Assembly: GCA_947179155.2 (NCBI GenBank)
Contig: OX359266.1
Coordinates: forward strand, 19,740,598 to 19,804,597
Length of the DNA: 64,000 nucleotides
Reading direction: 5' to 3'
Source of the DNA: Hedera helix
Taxonomy: Eukaryota > Streptophyta > Magnoliopsida > Apiales > Araliaceae
Shown: positions 11,434-23,247 of the stretch, in pieces
How the letters are laid out: each line of letters starts with the position of its first letter
How positions within the stretch are numbered: position 1 is the stretch's first letter
The notes under the pieces: model-generated
What the model saw: only the letters and a program-made list of their open reading frames with translations
The model's database searches: none
Told to the model about the DNA's origin: nothing
Program-made: the position numbers and the translations under genes

Positions 11434-12255
11434 GACTAAAATGACATCACGAAGAGGAGGTACATCCTTAGCTCGCTATCTTTCAAGAAAATCTTATTGC
11501 ATATTGCTAAAAATCATAGGGCAGCATAGCATGTTTATAAATTGAAAATGCATAAATAAATTCCTAGGAGTGCGCTAGATTTCCCGAAATTTCGGCAGAG
11601 TTTCGTTTGTAAAATGGACATCCCATGCACGATCAGGCATGTTTAATCAAGTCAGGCAACCAACCAATCCCAAATGCAAGTGAAAATAATACATCATGTG
11701 CATAAAATGACTAAAAACGTGCTTTCTCAAAATAAATAAAGCATGACTGCGAGACCCATTTGTTTATCTATGTTACGTCTAGCACCAATATCTCATATAG
11801 GCATGCATTGCTAAAATCAAAATATTTAAACAAGTAAATACATAGCCAAACGAAAGCGAAATCAAAGAAAAAGGAGTTAAAACGTTACCCAAAATGCGTA
11901 GACTGATTTAATCCAAGCAGATTTTGCCAAAAAGTATCCAAAAGACGAAAAAGCCGGGTGGGGGACGAGGAAAACCGAAAACGAGAGAAAGAGACAGCGA
12001 AAAAGTGAAAAGATCGTGGGGGTCGCGATCTGAAATAGGATCCGATCCCAGCCGCAGATTAATTTCTAAATCATCTAGGAACTAAATAATAATCATAATA
12101 CTAATAATAATAAAACTCCTCTTATTAATTTATAATTAGTATTTCTAAAATACTAAATTAAAAATATTAAGCTATTTAATTTATTCTATCACCATAGTAC
12201 AAATTAAATATACTTAATTTATTATTACGATTATGTCATCCACTTCTAAAATAAA
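11434..12255. other. Spacer upstream of the antisense genes / presumed 3' LTR junction
   Basis: No gene seen. It should hold the promoter of the antisense PMD gene and the polypurine tract of the element. Purine-rich candidates lie at 11942-12022 (GAAAAAGCCGGGTGGGGG, GAAAAAGTGAAAAGATCGTG). From about 12070 the sequence becomes very AT-rich. I cannot fix the 3' LTR start. Confidence 0.35.
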
Positions 12256-12937
12256 TGTTACTCTTTTGCGATGTGACCCTTTAGGTTCTCCATATTAAAC
12301 TGATTATAGAATAAATTAATTAGAATATTTTTAATGTTATTTATATAAATAAATTAAACCATTTAATTTATTAATAAATAATATTTATTCTTACAATAAG
12401 AGTATGCCCCCTTAGCGATTAATCGACATTCCAAATAATATAGATTTTAACATTTGATTGTAAAAGAACATTTCAATAAATAGTTACAGTACAATTCAAT
12501 CATTCTACCATACAATGTCTCAATCAAATATAAGATATGGAATTTCTGTAAAGTCTTATTTATTTGATCATATGCATTTCAATTCACAAATGCACAACTC
12601 TAGTTAATGTAATTAGAAACTCATTTCTAATTCTATTCACCCCTGGCCAGGGATTTTTGAGTTATTACTTATTGAATTGCATAGGACATTCTCTCCCTTT
12701 ACTAAAAGTGGTAAATGATTTGTTGATCATCCACCTATCTCCATGTGTACTTTATTATACCCAAGCATATCCTTTGATATACCAACAAGCCTTCAGGAAT
12801 ATGTCAAATTATAACCCAGTACACACAAGATACTATTATGATCTCAAGTCCAATGATCACTTAGACGACTATCACATAAGGAACTCCTATTAACAGACAA
12901 GTAAAACTTCATTAGGTGTTCCTTGAGCTAATCACGT
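12256..12937 (-). repeat. Older AT-rich LTR-like repeat, part 1 (split by Athila)
   Basis: AT-rich sequence without ORFs, continuous with 24515-24904 once Athila and one copy of CACGT are removed. Read on the minus strand it resembles a retroelement LTR (TGTAACCTCTG… start, …AGAGTAACA end, GGGGGCATACTC inside). Its edges lack matching target duplications, so the LTR call is tentative. The last five bases are the Athila target site. Confidence 0.4.
12933..12937. repeat. Athila target-site duplication, left copy (CACGT)
   Basis: CACGT directly before the TG of the left LTR. The same five bases follow the CA of the right LTR at 24510-24514. Confidence 0.93.
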
Positions 12938-14199
12938 TGATGAGTGGCTGTTATACCTACGATTTAGGTATTGTTAGGCTTAATTACTTGCTATCTTTAA
13001 GTACTTTTAGTTCTATTTTACTGGTTTTATTGTTTAATTTGCAGAAAACGGCTTCGAGAGGTCAAAATGGGAAAAACAAGTTGTTAAGGGCATTTCGGTA
13101 ATTTTCATCAGTGCTTGGCGTCGGGGCGTAGTGACAAGGCAGGAAGATGGCGCCGGGGCGCAGGTCGGCGAATCCAGTTGTCCAAATTACGCGTTGAGCA
13201 GTTCGAGTCTGGATAGGAAGTCGGTTGTTGCAGTAGAGTCAATGAAGGATTCTAGGACTTCAGGTATCGAGGAAAGGAACATAATAAAAGACATAAACGC
13301 AAGGATGAGAGTTACACGGTTTTTAGCTTTCGAGAGGATTTTCCTAAAGCAAAAACGCAGCAGTAAAGGAGAAGAAGCGAGAGAGACTTCAATAGAGTTT
13401 TCTCTAATTCCTTTTCTTTTATCTTCTGAATTTTGATGAATTTTAATATTAGTTTGATTTTGGTTTTCATGATGATGTGTAACTAAATTTTTCTTTAGGA
13501 TTGCAATGGAACCGTTGGTTGAACTTTAATTTAATTATCTTAGTTTCAATTACTTGCTAAATTGTTGGATTGGTTGTTATATCTCGTATTAATTTATAAT
13601 TGTCTAATCAACAGTTATGTGATTTCTTAGATGGAATTGATGAAGAAAATCTAGGAATAGATCTGGGTATAATAACATGTGACTTTGTTTATTTTTCATT
13701 GGAAGAGTATTCATGATAGTATATAGGATGTGAATACCTATAGACCACACGTAACATATTGAGAGTTTGATCTTAATGAGTCTGCTTTAATGAATTTTGC
13801 ATAGAATTATAGCATTATAAGTTGGAGTGGATCTTTTTATTAGTTATCGATGGAGATTAGTGAATAGTTAAGTGATCTCAGTTAACAATCCATATGATTA
13901 AGTAATTGGAATTAAGATAAAGACATTATTGTGATTCAACGGGGAAATTGTAATCTTAAAGCCTTTTATTATCTGATAAATCATTCTCATTAGTTAGTTA
14001 GTTTAAATTCAATTTCAGTTTTAAGCAGATCATAATCCAAGTTTGCGAAGTTTAATTAGAATTGAATTAATATAAAATTAATAGTTAGCATAATTGTTAG
14101 TAATTGTTCCTCGTGGGTTCGACAACCTTCTTTCTACTATATTACTTGATTGACCGCGTATACTTGCGTGTGAATTCTATATATCTAAATCGGACAACA
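12938..14199 (+). repeat. Athila 5' LTR
   Basis: TGATGAGTGG…GGACAACA, 1262 bp. By eye I count 18 substitutions and no indels against the 3' LTR (1.4%). It contains a GC-rich patch near 13107-13165 (GGCGTCGGGGCG, GGCGCCGGGGCGCAGG), unusual in an otherwise AT-rich LTR. Confidence 0.95.
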
Positions 14200-14205
14200 A
14201 GTTTT

Positions 14206-14223
14206 TGGCGCCGTTGCCGGGGA
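14206..14223 (+). other. Primer binding site, tRNA-Asp
   Basis: TGGCGCCGTTGCCGGGGA is exactly complementary to the 3' end of plant tRNA-Asp and is the standard Athila PBS. It starts six bases after the LTR. Confidence 0.93.
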
Positions 14224-14373
14224 ACGGTTCTAATAATTAGTTATTATTAATTTTTATTTGTTTAATTTTAATTTAAAAGTTTTATTCTTTTGTTTTACCT
14301 TTGCTTTTTCTGGCTTTCATCAGGTAGAGTTTTCTCGTGTTTTCTGGAAAAAGTTGATTTTAGTATTTTGTGT

Positions 14374-17300
14374 ATGCACACGAGATCTAAAGGTCCGGAA
14401 CTAGAGCCTTACGAAGACGACATAGAACGAAGGTTCCGTAGAATTCGCACTTATATTCGGACGACTCTAGAAAATCAAGAAAGAATGGCTGAGGAAGATC
14501 AGAAAACACTGCGGGAGTATGCTATGCCACAAGTGACGGAAATTCAGTCTAGCATCACAAGGCCCGCCATCACAGCAGCAAATTTTGAGATCAAGCCCGG
14601 AACTATTCAAATGATCCAAAACTCGGTTCAGTTTGGGGGTTTGCCGAATGATGATCCCAACGACCACATTGTCGGCTTCTTGGAGATATGCGATACATTC
14701 AAGTATAATGGGGTGACGGAGGATGCTATTAGACTAAGGCTATTCCCATTCACACTGAGAGACAAAGCCAAGAGCTGGTTACATTCCTTGCCGGCAGGAT
14801 CCATTACAACGTGGAATGATTTGGCACAAAAATTTCTTGCCAAATTCTTTCCACCAGCAAAGACGGCAAAGATGCGGAACGATATCACTTCTTTCGTTCA
14901 GCACGATTCGGAATCACTGTATGAAGCTTGGGAGCGGTTCAAAGATTTGCTACGGAGATGTCCACATCATGGAATTCCTAAATGGTTGCAAGTTCAAACC
15001 TTCTGCAATGGTCTATTCAGTCAGATTAGGACAAGCATAGATGCAGCAGCTGGTGGAGCATTGATGGGAAAGAATATTGAAGAAGCGTACAACCTGCTTG
15101 AGAATATGGTAGCGAACAACTATCAATGGCCTACAGCTAGAACTCATCAACCAAGAGCAGCAGGTATTTATGAGGTGGATGCCATGACAGCCTTCTCGGC
15201 ACAACTTTCTGCCATGTCAAAGAAAATAGACGCTATGGGAACGCAGAAAAATCAGCTGGAGACAGTTTGTGAGATTTGTGCAGGAGATCACTCAACAGAA
15301 CATTGTGCTATTAATTCAGAGTCTGCGCAGTTTATTGGAAATCAAAACAGACAGCCGCAATATGGGAATAATGCAAATAATTACAATCCGGGATGGAGGA
15401 ACCGTCCGAATTTTGCGTGGAGCAATAATCAGATGCAAATGCAAAATCAAGCTCCAAGACATCAATACCCACAACAGCAACAGCCTGATAAGCTATCACA
15501 AATGGAAGAAGTACTAGCGAAATTGTCAAATCAATTAAATCAATTTGACGTTAATTCAAAAAATCAAGCTGCTGCGATAAGGAACCTGGAAACTCAACTC
15601 GGTCAGATCCATAGTGCTATTAACAACCGACCTCACGGTTCTTTACCAAGCGATACTGAGAAGAACCCAAAAGGAGAGGGTAATGCACACTGTAAGGCAA
15701 TTACATTGAGAAGTGGGACAGAATTATCAGAAACAGTCAAGGAGAACTCAAAGCAACCGCAAGATGTCGAAGCAAGTGAGGATGCAGACCTATCCAAGAA
15801 AACGGAGAAACCCGTGGAAAAACCCGAAGGAGTCAAGCTGAATCCCTATGTTCCCCCAGTACCATTCCCTCAGCGACTTAAAAAGGCGAAAGCAGACAAA
15901 CAATTCTCAAAGTTTTTAGAGGTATTCAAGAAACTTCAAATCAACATACCTTTTGCGGAAGCTCTAGAACAAATGCCAAACTATGTGAAATTCATGAAGT
16001 ATATCTTGTCAAGAAAGAGAAAGATGGAAGATTTTGAAACAGTCGCACTGACAGAGGAATGTAGTGCCATTCTGCAGAATAAATTGCCACCCAAACTAAG
16101 AGATCCAGGCAGTTTCACAATACCATGCACAATTGGCGACAAGTTCTTTGGGAAAGCTTTGTGTGATCTGGGGGCCAGTATTAATCTGATGCCACTCTCC
16201 ATATATCAGCAGTTAGGCCTGAAAGAAGTGAAACCAACCAATGTGACTTTACAGCTGGCAGACAGGTCATTGACACATCCAAGAGGAATAGTGGAGGACA
16301 TATTGGTGAAAGTAGATAAATTCATCTTTCCGGCAGACTTCATAGTATTGGACTTCGAAGAGGACAAAGAAATTCCGATTATACTTGGGCGTCCATTTTT
16401 GGCTACGGGTAGAACTTTGATAGATGTGCAAAAAGGGGAGCTGACTATGAGGGTACATGATCAAGAGGTAACTTTTAATGTTTTCAAAGCTATGAAATTC
16501 CCAAAGGAAGCAGAGGAATGTTTCAAAATTGATTGGTTAGAAGTAGCGGTGGACGAAGTTTCTGAGGTGAATTGTAATGCGGATCCACTTGTAACGGCGT
16601 TAATTAATCCTATAGCTGCAGATTTTCCAGCCTCATTTGAGTTTGTGCAGCTGTTGAATGCATATACACCGCGCTTACAGACGGGCAGGAAATTTGAGCC
16701 TTTAAGTCATTCTGAGAAAGCAAAGACCCATGATAAGACATCTATAGAAGAACCACCAGTTTTGGAGTTGAAACAGTTGTAAACCCATTTGAGGTATTCT
16801 TATTTGGGGAATTCTTCTACACTGCCGGTAATTATTTCCGCTTCACTTGATGAGTTACAAGAGACAAAGTTGCTAAGGGTATTGCGGGAATTCAAAACTA
16901 CCATTGGATGGACCATAGCAGACATCAAGGGAATTAGCCCATCTCTATGTATGCAAAAAATCCTGCTTGAGGAGGATGCTAAACCAGTTGTAGAGCAGCA
17001 ACGCCGACTAAACCCAATCATGAAGGAAGTCGTAAAGAAAGAGATTCTCAAATGGTTGGATGCGGGCATAATTTATCCCATATGAGATAGTTCGTGGGTT
17101 AGTCCGGTGCAATGTGTACCAAAGAAAGGAGGCATGACGGTAGTAGCAAATGAGAATAACGAACTAATTCCAACAAGGACGGTGACGGGTTGGCGAGTCT
17201 GTATGGATTATCGGAAATTAAACAAGGTAACTCGCAAAGACCATTTTCCGTTGCCTTTCATTGATCAGATGTTAGATAGATTGGCGGGACATCCATTTTA

Positions 17301-19665
17301 CTGTTTGTTGGATGGCTATTCGAGCTACAATCAAATTGTCATAGCCCCCGAGGATCAAGAAAAAACGACGTTCACGTGCCCGTATGGAACATTTGCCTTC
17401 CGGAGGATGTCTTTTGGACTCTGCAATGCACCGGCGACCTTTCAGAGATGTATGATGGCAATCTTCTCTGATATGGTAGAGCAGAATTTAGAAATATTTA
17501 TGGACGATTTTTCGGTCTTTGGTGATAGTTTTGATCTATGTTTAGAAAATCTGATTGCTGTTCTAAAGAGATGCGTAGAAACAAATTTGGTGCTTAATTG
17601 GGAGAAGTGTCACTTCATGGTGCAAGAAGGAATCATCTTGGGACATAAGGTGTCGGCTAGTGGTATAGAAGTGGACAAGACAAAGATTGAGACGATTGAA
17701 AATCTGCCACCACCAAATTCTGTGAAAGGAATTCGAAATTTCTTGGGACACGCAGGATTTTATCGACGATTTATCAAGGATTTTTCCAAGATTACAAAGC
17801 CGTTGTGTACATTACTGGAAAAAGATGTTCCTTTTAAGTTCACTACAGAGTGTCATAAGGCATTTCAGAATCTAAAAACAAAGTTGATAACTGCACCAAT
17901 AATTGTCGCTCCAGATTGGACTTTACCGTTCGAGCTCATGTGCGATGCTAGTGACTATGCAGTTGGGGCAGTCTTGGGCCAGCGTAAGGAAAAGTTATTT
18001 CACACAATTTACTACGCTAGCAAAACGCTGACAGATGCACAATTGAATTACACCACAACAGAAAAGGAGTTACTTGCAGTGGTATTTGCATTCGACAAAT
18101 TCCGAGCTTATTTGATTGGGACAAAGGTGATCATGTTTACAGACCACTCTGCAATAAAATATCTCATTTCTAAGAAGGATGCCAAACCAAGGTTGATCCG
18201 TTGGATTCTTCTACTTCAGGAATTTGATCTTGAGATTCGGGATAAGAAGGGATCCGAGAACCAAGTAGCAGACCATCTCTCTCGACTGGAAAATTCGCAG
18301 CAAGACCAAAGAGGTCAGGTATTGATAAATGAGTCCTTTCCCGATGAGCAATTATTCTATATAGCAAAGGAAACTCCTTGGTATGCGGATTACGTCAATT
18401 ACATCATCAGTGGTGTACTTCCATATGACCTGAGTTATCAGCAAAAAAAGAGGTTCCTACATGATGTCAAGCAATACTTTTGGGACGAACCCTTTCTTTT
18501 CCGCCAATGTGCTGACCAGATGGTAAGACGATGTGTGGCTAGGGAGGAAGTCGAAGGCATTTTACAACACTGCCATTCATCTCTGTATGGAGGTCACTAT
18601 GGAGGTGATAGGACAGCTGCAAAGATTCTCCAATCAGGATTCTATTGGCCAACAATGTTCAAAGATGCTCACGAATTCGGAAAGAGGTGTGATCGTTGTC
18701 AACGGGTTGGAAACATATCAAATCGGCAAGAAATGCCATTGAATTCAATCTTGGAAGTGGAAATATTCGATGTATGGGGGATTGATTTCATGGGACCGTT
18801 CCAGTCTTCACTCAATAACAAGTATATTTTAGTGGGGGTGGATTATGTCTCTAAATGGGTGGAAGCAGTGGCGTTACCGACCAATGATGCCAAGGTCGTT
18901 CTAACTTTCTTGCGCAAGAACATATTTACGAGATTTGGGACATCAAGGGCGATAATCAGTGATGGGGGGTCACATTTCTGCAACAGATATTTTGCCGCTC
19001 TTCTCACAAAGTATGGTGTACGGCATAAAGTTGCGACAGCATATCACCCGCAGACGAGTGGACAAGCCGAGATTTCAAATAGAGAAGTCAAGCGGATTTT
19101 GAAAAAAATAGTCAACCCGTCCCGCAAAGACTGGTCTAGCAAGCTTGATGAGGCTCTTTGGGCATACCGCACTGCATACAAAACTCCTATAGGGATGTCT
19201 CCTTATAGATTCGTCTATGGAAAAGCATGTCATCTCCCAGTCGAATTGGAGCATAACGCATATTGGGCGATTAAGAGGCTAAATTTTGAGTCACAAACCG
19301 TAGGAGAAAGGAGGCTCTTGCAATTACATGAATTAGATGAATTCCGGATGAACGCCTATGAAAATGCCAAAATATACAAGGAGAAAGTCAAAAAGTGGCA
19401 TGACAAGCGTATTGTTGAGCGGACATTTGAACCGGGTCAATCGGTGCTACTATTCAATTCAAAGCTAAAGCTTTTCCCGGGCAAGTTGAAATCCAGATGG
19501 TCAGGACCGTTTACAATCACGACCGTCTTCCCATACGGTGCAATTGAAGTGATTGACCCTCGTACTCAAGAAACGTTTAAGGTTAATGGGCAAAGACTTA
19601 AGCATTATTGGGGCGGCACAGTGGATCGTCAACGGACCTCCGTAACCCTTTCCGAGCCAACTTAA
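14374..19665 (+). pseudogene. gag-pol: Athila gag-pol polyprotein with two premature stops
   Basis: One frame of 1764 codons. The start is ATG 14374 (MHTRSKGPELEP), the usual Athila N-terminus; upstream codons are leader. Gag core around residues 110-200 (LRLFPFTLRDKAKSWLHSLP, LAQKFLAKFFPP). Zinc-knuckle-like CEICAGDHSTEHC near residue 300. Aspartic protease CDLGASINLMP near 600. RT with WRVCMDYRKLNK and the catalytic box FMDDFSVFG near 1042. RNase H CDASDYAVGAVLG near 1190. Integrase with an H-H-C-C finger (CDRCQRVG) and DDE residues in GIDFMGPF, IISDGGSHF and SGQAEISNREV. TAA at 16780 and TGA at 17083 interrupt the protease-RT junction; everything else is open. These two stops inactivate the copy. 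Confidence 0.93.
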
Positions 19666-20818
19666 GCAAAAGGGAGAAAGTCAGGTTGAAAGACTCTAAA
19701 CCAAGCGCTTGTTGGGAGGCAACCCAACCGTCGTATCGTTTTCAAATTTGATTTTTCAATTTTTAGCATTTTTACATTACTTTAGTCAAATTATAGGATT
19801 TATTAAATTTCTAGCTTAGGTTAAGTTTTTTATGAGTAGCTCTACTAATTCTTGCATATTTGCATATCCTCGCAGTTACTGATGTTCAATGTGGAGCTTC
19901 AAAGTCAGAAAATGTAGCAGAAAATAATTCTGCAGAATTCAGTATAGCACCCCGGCGAGAAGTATTAGTTGATAAATTGAGCCCCGGCGCAGTAAGGCGC
20001 CCCGGCGAGACCAGAACGCGCCCCCAGCGAGAAGCTTGCAGTTGTACAGCGCCCCGGCGAAATACTTGGCGCCCCCAGCGAGAAGCTCTCGGTTGAGTAG
20101 CGCCCCGGCGCACTTACAAGGCAAAATATTAGCGCCCCAGCGCCACAGTCGTAATTCAGTTTTTAAAAATCCTAATTCCCACGCCCGATCGGATTTAAAT
20201 CCTTAAAACCCTAACACCCAAACCAAATCCTACACAACTAAACATTCATCTCTCTTTCTCTCGCAAGCCCCGAGCACCATTACTGAAACTCCCTCTCTCG
20301 AACACTTCCATTACTGAAACAACACATTCATCTCCTTTTCTCTCGTAAGTTTCCCTCATCTTCTTCTTCTTACACCCAAATTTCGCCTAACACATACATC
20401 TTCGATTGATACTCATTCCTCACGGTGGCTCAACAAGTGTTCCTATCTCACGGGTGACCTCACAAGTTAGGGTTTGGGGAAAAATTCAGATTAGTAGCAT
20501 TCAAGCATTCAATTCAAGGTATCAAACATAAGCAATTTATACATATACTGATTTCGTTCTTTCAAGTTTAGTAGCTATGTTGGTACTTTGATTACTTATT
20601 TTGGGATTGCCCAGTGGTTTGTGTTGGCCACTGGAGGAGAATTGGTGGCTCGGTGGGAGTAAACGGAGTAAAAGCGCAGAGTATCAATTAGTACAGGAAA
20701 TTTTCGATTGTAAAAATTCACAACATTTTGGGGGAAATTTCTTGCACACCACCTGTTTGATAATTTGCCCCACAGGAGGGTTTGATTTGATTTTCTTGTG
20801 CATTGGTCTTGTGTAATT
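19666..20818 (+). other. Athila spacer with GC-rich short repeats and a leader for ORF3
   Basis: No ORF of note. Between 19948 and 20145 a motif GCGCCCCGGCGA or GCGCCCCCAGCGAGAAG recurs about eight times. From 20200 the sequence is C/T-rich, with a telo-box-like AAACCCTAA near 20206, then CTCTCGTAAGT (possible donor, 20346) and TTTGCCCCACAG (possible acceptor, ending 20774) shortly before the ORF3 ATG. This looks like a promoter/leader region with a 5'-UTR intron, inferred from sequence only. Confidence 0.45.
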
Positions 20819-21994
20819 ATGCCTCCGAAACGACAGAGGGGAGAAGGCTCTTCCGCTGCACCTCGGCCCTTTAATCGTAAGAAATTTGTTAGTGTTGAGG
20901 CCGAGGATAAATATAACAATTTGTTAGCCGAACGAGCGTTGATTGCGGAGAGAGGGTTGCGTCCGGATATTTTAGAGGACGGGGACATGCGCGCAATGTT
21001 AGTTGAACGTGGATGGCAGGTGTTTACAGAACACCCGGATGCGGCGGTAGCGGCCATGGTCAAGGAGTTTTATGCTAATGCACTTGACACACCTGAGTGT
21101 GAAGTGTTGGTTCGGGGCCAGGTGGTGTCGTTCAGCCGAGACCGGATCAATGAGTATTATAATTTGAGGGCTCCGGATGTGTGTCAGTATTCTACAATGG
21201 GGACTCCCGATTATGGACGAATTGTACGCGAGCTGTGTCGACCGGGCACGGAATGGAAAACAAACAAACACACGGGCTAGATATCGACATTTCCTTTCAA
21301 TGCGTTGAGTCGATATGGCAAGATTTGGTACGCTTTCTTATGTGCCAAGCTAATGCCATGTACACATGTGAGCGATGTAACACGGGAGCGCGCTGTTCTG
21401 CTTTATGCCATCATAACAGGGTTGTCGATTGACGTAGGGAGTGTAATCATCTCTTCGATTAAGAAACAGTTGAAAGGTGCGACATCTGGAGGATTGCCTC
21501 ACCCGTCGTTAATTACTGCATTATGCCAGCAATCCGGTGTCAAGTGGGGAGCTACTGAGTCAGTGCAGCCACCTACGACTCTCCTTCATCATAGCCTGAT
21601 CGCACGTTACAAAGTTTGGTAAGGGGGAGAGTCTCACCCGCGCGGTTTAGGATTCATTTTGGCTTCACACTCGCCGCCTCACGATGTTGTTGCTCCTGAT
21701 AGCCCCGATGATGAGGTAGCTGAACCAGTTCCTAACCGAGCCGTCAGACGACTACAGAGGCGGACATATATTCAGTTTGAGGAGGTGTTTCGGCAGCATG
21801 AGCGCCTAGCGGAGCGTCAGGATGCTATGCACGCGTACACTTATACGTGCACTTCCGCTTTGGCTGCAATGTTATCCCAATTAAATCCAAATGCCCCAGC
21901 CTTCTCGATTCCAGGCCCGCCGATGTTACCAGAATACCCACCGCATGACTCAGATTCGGAGAACGAGGAAGACCACCCCGACCATGATGCTTGA
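20819..21994 (+). pseudogene. Athila third ORF (putative plant transposon protein)
   Basis: Starts at ATG 20819 (MPPKRQRGEGSS) and stays in one frame to TGA 21992-21994, 391 codons, with TAG 21278 and TAA 21620 inside. Family features: KEFYANALDTPECEVLVRG, VVSFSRDRINEYYNL, RELCRPGTEW, then TRERAVLLYAIITGLSIDVG and LPHPSLITALC. These are typical of the putative-plant-transposon-protein domain at the env-like position of Athila elements. No signal peptide or membrane segment is visible, so an envelope role is not supported. The C-terminal part is acidic (DSDSENEEDHPDHDA) after a basic RAVRRLQRRT stretch. Function unknown. Confidence 0.8.
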
Positions 21995-23230
21995 TTTACT
22001 AGGGGAGTTTTCTTGTTCTTATTTTGGTTTCCTGTCTTTACCTATTTTTACAATACGGACATTGTTTCTTGCGAGTTTGGGGGTACGGTGGTATTTCTGC
22101 ACGTTCATTGTTTATATTGCATGTTCATATTTTTAGTTGTTGATTTTGATTAGTTTTTTTTTTTTTTTTTTTTTTGTAGTTTATGGCATATAGGTTATGT
22201 TTAACTATTAAAAAAAAAATTAAAAAATTATTAAAAATCACAAAAATATTTGCATATAGGATCATTTATTATTGCATGTAGAAATACTTGAGCATTGAAT
22301 TAATGTATGAAATTTAAGGATAGCCAATGATGAAATTGTGAGTCTTTATTTAATAATCTTAGCAAGATGGATTTAGATCGTTAAAGTCGAAGTTTTTCAT
22401 ATTCTACTAATTTCGTTGAGCTTGATACCCTTGGTTCTTAATTGCACGTATTCAATGTATTAAGTTAGTTGCGTTTTGATTCAAACTTTGTGGATTTAGG
22501 TGCTTGAGAAAGATTTAGATAACCTCTATCATATGTTGGAACAAAAAATTATATGAAAAAAAAATGATCATTTGCTTCGATGTCTGTCTTATAGAAATGA
22601 AATAAATGAAAAAAAAATGATGAAAAGAAGAATAGACAGATATGAGCAACATTTAGCTAATCCGTTTTCGTGGCCTCTATTACTCGAACAAGTAAGCCCT
22701 TAGGAGTGTTTCTACACTTAGTGCCCTAAAGCCATTTGGTTTGGGAGTCACTGGTGGAAAGTTCGTTACGTGGGTAATTTTGAAAAGCCTAAGGAAAATG
22801 GGTATTGCACATGCTAAGTTAGTCATATACGAGATGGAGCGTAAGACGCACTCGTAAATAAAAAGGATGAATAGAAAAAAAATGTAAAAACAAGTGTATA
22901 GAGGGGTAATAAAATGTTATATGAGTAATTATCTTTATTTGAGCATTGATATTCATGAATTGTGTTAGAATGATAGCTGATTTGGTATGATTGAATTCAC
23001 ACACACACGAAAGGGTTGAAGGTGAAATGAAATTGGTGATATGTTAGATTTTAGACTAAAACGAGAATCTGAAGTTTGGCTAAGATATTATTTAGGATCT
23101 TTGAGGCTTGATATTTATGGATTATGTTGATTTGTGCTCAAGTCATTAGTTATGTTGCATTGCATTCATGTAGTGTAGTTATTTTATTTTATTTTAGTAG
23201 TAGTATTTTTGCTTGAGGACATGCAAAGTC
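21995..23230 (+). other. Athila 3' non-coding region
   Basis: AT-rich, no ORF. It includes a T run at 22154-22175. This region is normally present before the 3' LTR in Athila elements. Confidence 0.6.
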
Positions 23231-23247
23231 CTGAGTTTGGGGGTATT
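23231..23247 (+). other. Athila polypurine tract
   Basis: CTGAGTTTGGGGGTATT lies directly before the TG of the 3' LTR. GAGTTTGGGGGT is the usual Athila plus-strand primer. Confidence 0.85.

Larger units (their letters stand above)
1..12255 (+). mobile_element. Tat/Ogre-like Ty3/gypsy retrotransposon, 5' end outside window
   Basis: The window opens in the last bases of a 5' LTR. Then come a tRNA-Arg-type primer binding site, a long leader, gag-protease with a G-patch, an intron, pol, and a block of antisense genes. Domain order, the second (archaeal-type) RNase H after the gypsy RNase H, the intron before RT and the PBS all fit the Tat/Ogre lineage. The element is dead: several in-frame stops, a frameshift, and deletion of the RT core. 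The matching 3' LTR is not found; sequence like positions 1-72 does not recur. The right boundary (12255) is only where LTR-like AT-rich sequence seems to begin, so it is approximate. Confidence 0.8.

Noticed and set aside
12564..13101. Plus-strand short open frames (109 and 61 codons)
   Set aside because: They span AT-rich repeat and LTR sequence, one of them crossing the Athila insertion border at 12938; no domain.
13131..13436. 101-codon open frame in the Athila 5' LTR, repeated at 23414-23746
   Set aside because: It lies in the LTR and is present in both copies only because the LTRs are duplicates. No recognisable domain and no start context.
20798..20818. Earlier GTG start for Athila ORF3
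   Set aside because: GTG is not a normal plant start. The ATG at 20819 gives the expected basic N-terminus MPPKRQRGEG.
20819..21994. Envelope protein call for Athila ORF3
   Set aside because: No signal peptide, membrane segment or fusion peptide visible; sequence matches the plant transposon protein type instead.
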